Assembly (NCBI GenBank): GCA_013812985.1 | Contig: JACCSN010000728.1 | Location: 1-10,367 of the forward strand | Origin: Hyphomicrobiales bacterium | GTDB taxonomy: Bacteria > Pseudomonadota > Alphaproteobacteria > Rhizobiales > Afifellaceae | Direction: 5' to 3' | Length of the DNA stretch: 10,367 nucleotides | Shown: in pieces, positions 8,283 through 10,367 of the stretch | Position numbering within the stretch: position 1 is the stretch's first letter | Layout: each line of letters opens with the position of its first letter | Position numbers and translations under genes: made by a program | Notes under the pieces: model-generated | What the model was told of the DNA's origin: nothing | Database searches by the model: none | What the model saw: only the letters and a program-made list of their open reading frames with translations

Positions 8283-8897
8283 ATGGCGAAGAATGGTATT
8301 CCGCGTCACGTCGGCTTCATTCCCGATGGGAATCGCCGCTGGGCCGCAGCTCATAGTCTCCCAAAGGAAGCCGGATACGCTCATGGTGTTGGCCCAGGAT
8401 TGACACTGTTCGAGAAATGCAAACAATGCGGGATTAAAGAAGCTTCCATTTACTGCTTCACGCAGGACAACACTAGGCGACCTTCCATTCAGAAGCAGGC
8501 ATTCAGCGAGGCCTGTGTTGCATTTGCGTTCGAGATTGCACGTCGTGGAGCAGCCCTGCTAGTTGTTGGCGACGAAACCTCCAGGCAGTTCCCCAGTGTG
8601 TTGCAAGAATTCCGGCGGCGCAAGGGGGTCGGAATGAAGGTTAATTTGCTGGTCAACTATGGCTGGGAATGGGACTTGGCTGGTCTCAAGAACGGCGGCC
8701 TGCGTTCAGATGAAGTCTCCCGTCTCGATTTGATCGTTCGCTGGGGGGGAGGACGACGGTTGAGCGGGTTTCTGCCGGTGCAATCAGTCTACGCGGATTT
8801 CTACGTCAGGGATGAATATTGGCCAGATTTCGATCCGCAGCACTTTGATCACGCACTCGCCTGGTTCAAGCACCAGGACAGGACACTCGGCGGGTAA
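8283..8897 (+). CDS. Divergent, short cis-prenyltransferase (undecaprenyl diphosphate synthase family)
   Basis: The family condenses isopentenyl diphosphate onto allylic diphosphates with cis geometry to make long prenyl carriers. The 204-aa protein is shorter than the usual 240-250. It keeps the core motif HVGFIPDGNRRWA (catalytic Asp15, Asn17, Arg19), the NYGWEWDL strand, IVRWGGGRRLSGFLPVQ (Arg153, Arg159) and the WPDFD end. Compared with E. coli UppS from memory, His43 becomes Tyr32, Trp75 becomes Thr65, Glu198 becomes Gly157 and the Mg-binding Glu213 becomes Asp172. The segment after NYG is about 25 residues shorter. It is not truncated at either end. The ATG at 8283 follows GGAGGT by seven bases, so it is well expressed in principle. 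The DNA is visibly less GC-rich than its neighbours. A different chain length or a non-housekeeping role is likely; the product is unknown. Confidence 0.85.
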   Translation: MAKNGIPRHVGFIPDGNRRWAAAHSLPKEAGYAHGVGPGLTLFEKCKQCGIKEASIYCFTQDNTRRPSIQKQAFSEACVAFAFEIARRGAALLVVGDETSRQFPSVLQEFRRRKGVGMKVNLLVNYGWEWDLAGLKNGGLRSDEVSRLDLIVRWGGGRRLSGFLPVQSVYADFYVRDEYWPDFDPQHFDHALAWFKHQDRTLGG

Positions 8898-9046
8898 CCC
8901 ATCGCTCTGATCTGGTCCCCTCCTGCCTTTCTCAGCACCAATCCTCGGTTCGGCCCTGCCACGGCCGCGCCAAAGCCCTTCCTCAATCATCGGAGCCCTG
9001 GAGAGAATGGCGCCTTGGCTGAGAATAGTCTCATCCTCTTGGCGAG
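8898..9046. other. Intergenic junction between prenyltransferase gene and RND remnant
   Basis: No gene, terminator or insertion-sequence end is visible in these bases. The recognisable pump homology starts at about 9038, so this stretch contains the breakpoint that removed roughly the first two thirds of the pump gene. It lacks obvious inverted or target-site repeats. Confidence 0.4.
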
Positions 9047-10212
9047 ATGGAGAAGGTGGCGCGCCAGGTCGAAGCCGTCGTCAAGGCCGTACCGGGCACG
9101 TCGAGCGCCTACGCCGAACGCGTCATCGGCGGCTATTATCTGGACATCGTGCCTGACCGGGCCGCGCTCGCCCGCTACGGGCTGATGATCAGCGACGTGC
9201 AGGAGGTCATCGGGACGGCGCTGGGCGGTGAAACCGTCACCACGACGGTGGAGGGCCGCGAGCGCTACGCGGTGAACATCCGCTACCCCCGCGATCTGCG
9301 CAGCGACCCGCAGGCGATCACCCGAGAAGTTCTGGTGCCGATGGCGGGGGAGGCGGCACGGTGCCGCTCGGCGAAGTCGCGGCGGTGAAGCTCAGCCGCG
9401 GCGCCACCTCGATCCGCACCGAGAACGGCCAGCTGGCGATCTACATCTTCGTCGATATCGTCGGCCGTGACCTCGGCGGCTATGTCGCAGAGGCGCGCCA
9501 GGCGGTGGCGAGCGAGGTGACCTTTCCGCCCGGCTCCTACGTCGAGTGGAGCGGGCAGTTCGAGTACCTGGAGCGGGCGACGGCGCGGCTGAAGATCGTC
9601 GTGCCGGTCACGCTTCTGATCATCTTTCTGCTGCTCTACCTGAACTTCCGGCGTTTGACGGAGACGCTCATCGTCATGCTGTCTCTGCCCTTCGCCACGG
9701 TGGGCGGCCTGTGGCTGATGTCGTGGCTCGGCTTCAACATGTCGGTGGCGGTCGCGGTCGGCTTCATCGCGCTGGCTGGCGTTGCGGCGGAAACGGGGGT
9801 GATCATGCTGATCTACCTCGACCACGCTATGCAGGAACTCAAGGCCGAGCGGGCGGGACAAGGCCGACCATTCACCAGGGCCGATCTTCAGGAGTCGATC
9901 ATGATCGGGGCGGTCGAGCGGGTGCGGCCCAAGATGATGACGGTCGTCGCCATCATGGGCGGCCTTGTGCCGATTCTCTGGAGCACCGGCGCCGGCTCCG
10001 AGGTGATGCAGCGCATCGCGGTGCCGATGATCGGCGGGATGGTCTCGTCCACCCTGCTGACCCTCATCGTCATCCCGGCGATCTATGCTCTGGTGAAAGG
10101 CTACGGGCTGCCGCGGGCGCGCGCCCCTGTTGCGTTCGCGGGGCACGAGCGCGGTTGGGAGCGCTCTGCACGCGCGACCTTTGGGCCGAAGGCCAGCGGG
10201 TCATCCGCGTGA
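9047..10212 (+). pseudogene. CusA/CzcA-type heavy-metal RND efflux pump, 5'-truncated and frameshifted remnant
   Basis: Intact members of this family are inner-membrane proton antiporters of about 1,040 residues that export Cu/Ag or Co/Zn/Cd with periplasmic and outer-membrane partners. Only the last third is present. The first frame (9047-9388) carries the periplasmic segment VPGTSSAYAERVIGGYYLDI and the following porter region. The second frame (to 10212) carries SGQFEYLERA and about five membrane segments, including GFIALAGVAAETGVIMLIYL. The two frames join at a run of five G at 9346-9350; one extra G would restore a continuous VPMAGGGG-VPLGEVA reading. In the first frame a TAG at 9026 blocks extension upstream, and no N-terminal half precedes it. 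The final residues past IPAIYALVKGYGLPRA look non-native. Loss of function is nearly certain. Confidence 0.9.
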
Positions 10213-10256
10213 AGCGGTGGTCGAGGCCCCGGAGAGACTCAGGCGAATGCCCGGAC

Positions 10257-10367
10257 CCGGTCCGCTCCGATCTCGCGGTGCAGGCTCAGGTCACCGCGGA
10301 CGGGGCGACCTGGCTCGACCGCCAGCTCATCGGGCGCTCGCCGGTGGCGCTGGCCGACAGCGGGTTC
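10257..10367 (+). pseudogene. Relaxase fragment (VirD2-like, DUF3363), cut by window edge
   Basis: The frame reading PVRSDLAVQAQVTADGATW then LDRQLIGRSPVALADSGF resembles the middle to C-terminal part of the DUF3363 relaxases of alphaproteobacterial conjugative and integrative elements, where a GATWLDRQL segment recurs. Intact proteins nick the transfer origin and pilot the DNA strand. The catalytic N-terminal domain would have to lie upstream, where the pump remnant sits instead. This is therefore a 5'-truncated copy unless it has been taken over by another start. The recognisable homology begins near 10257; the frame is open before that but without resemblance to a relaxase. The assignment is from recall of the family. 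Confidence 0.65.

Noticed and set aside
8021..8356. Plus-strand open frame of 111 codons before the prenyltransferase
   Set aside because: It has Arg/Pro/Ser-rich composition with no motif and runs into the prenyltransferase in another frame.

Overview
The window is GC-rich DNA whose codon use and protein types fit an alphaproteobacterium, most likely of the Rhizobiales (Hyphomicrobiales). The genus cannot be fixed from the sequence. It reads as an accessory, stress-oriented region that breaks up into mobile-element debris at its right end.

Bases 1-3847 hold a gluconate/oxidative pentose-phosphate block. The 3' part of a decarboxylating 6-phosphogluconate dehydrogenase is followed 5 bases later by zwf (glucose-6-phosphate dehydrogenase). 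An FGGY-type gluconokinase converges on them from the minus strand. Together the three enzymes bring glucose 6-phosphate and gluconate to 6-phosphogluconate and on to ribulose 5-phosphate, giving reducing power.

Bases 4022-6173 hold a complete groES-groEL heat-shock operon. It has a candidate sigma-32-type promoter, a CIRCE operator (HrcA target) with one mismatch, strong ribosome binding sites and a hairpin terminator.

Bases 6182-7977 look like a nitric-oxide response module. An NsrR-type Rrf2 regulator (minus strand, TTG start) is divergent from a tightly packed plus-strand operon: a 58-aa two-segment membrane protein, a group III truncated haemoglobin and a 7Fe ferredoxin (FdxA). The last three overlap by ATGA junctions. 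The gap between regulator and operon holds divergent promoter-like elements covered by an NsrR-like operator. A second small membrane protein (87 aa) follows the ferredoxin.

Bases 7978-10367 are a patchwork. A short, divergent cis-prenyltransferase (UppS family) sits in lower-GC DNA and has changes at several conserved active-site positions. It is followed by the 3' third of a CusA/CzcA-type heavy-metal RND pump gene that lacks its start and carries a frameshift in a G run. The window ends in a relaxase (DUF3363/VirD2-like) fragment in frame with the window edge. These pieces suggest repeated insertion and recombination of a conjugative or mobilisable element.

The most novel parts are the coupled membrane protein-globin-ferredoxin operon and the divergent prenyltransferase.
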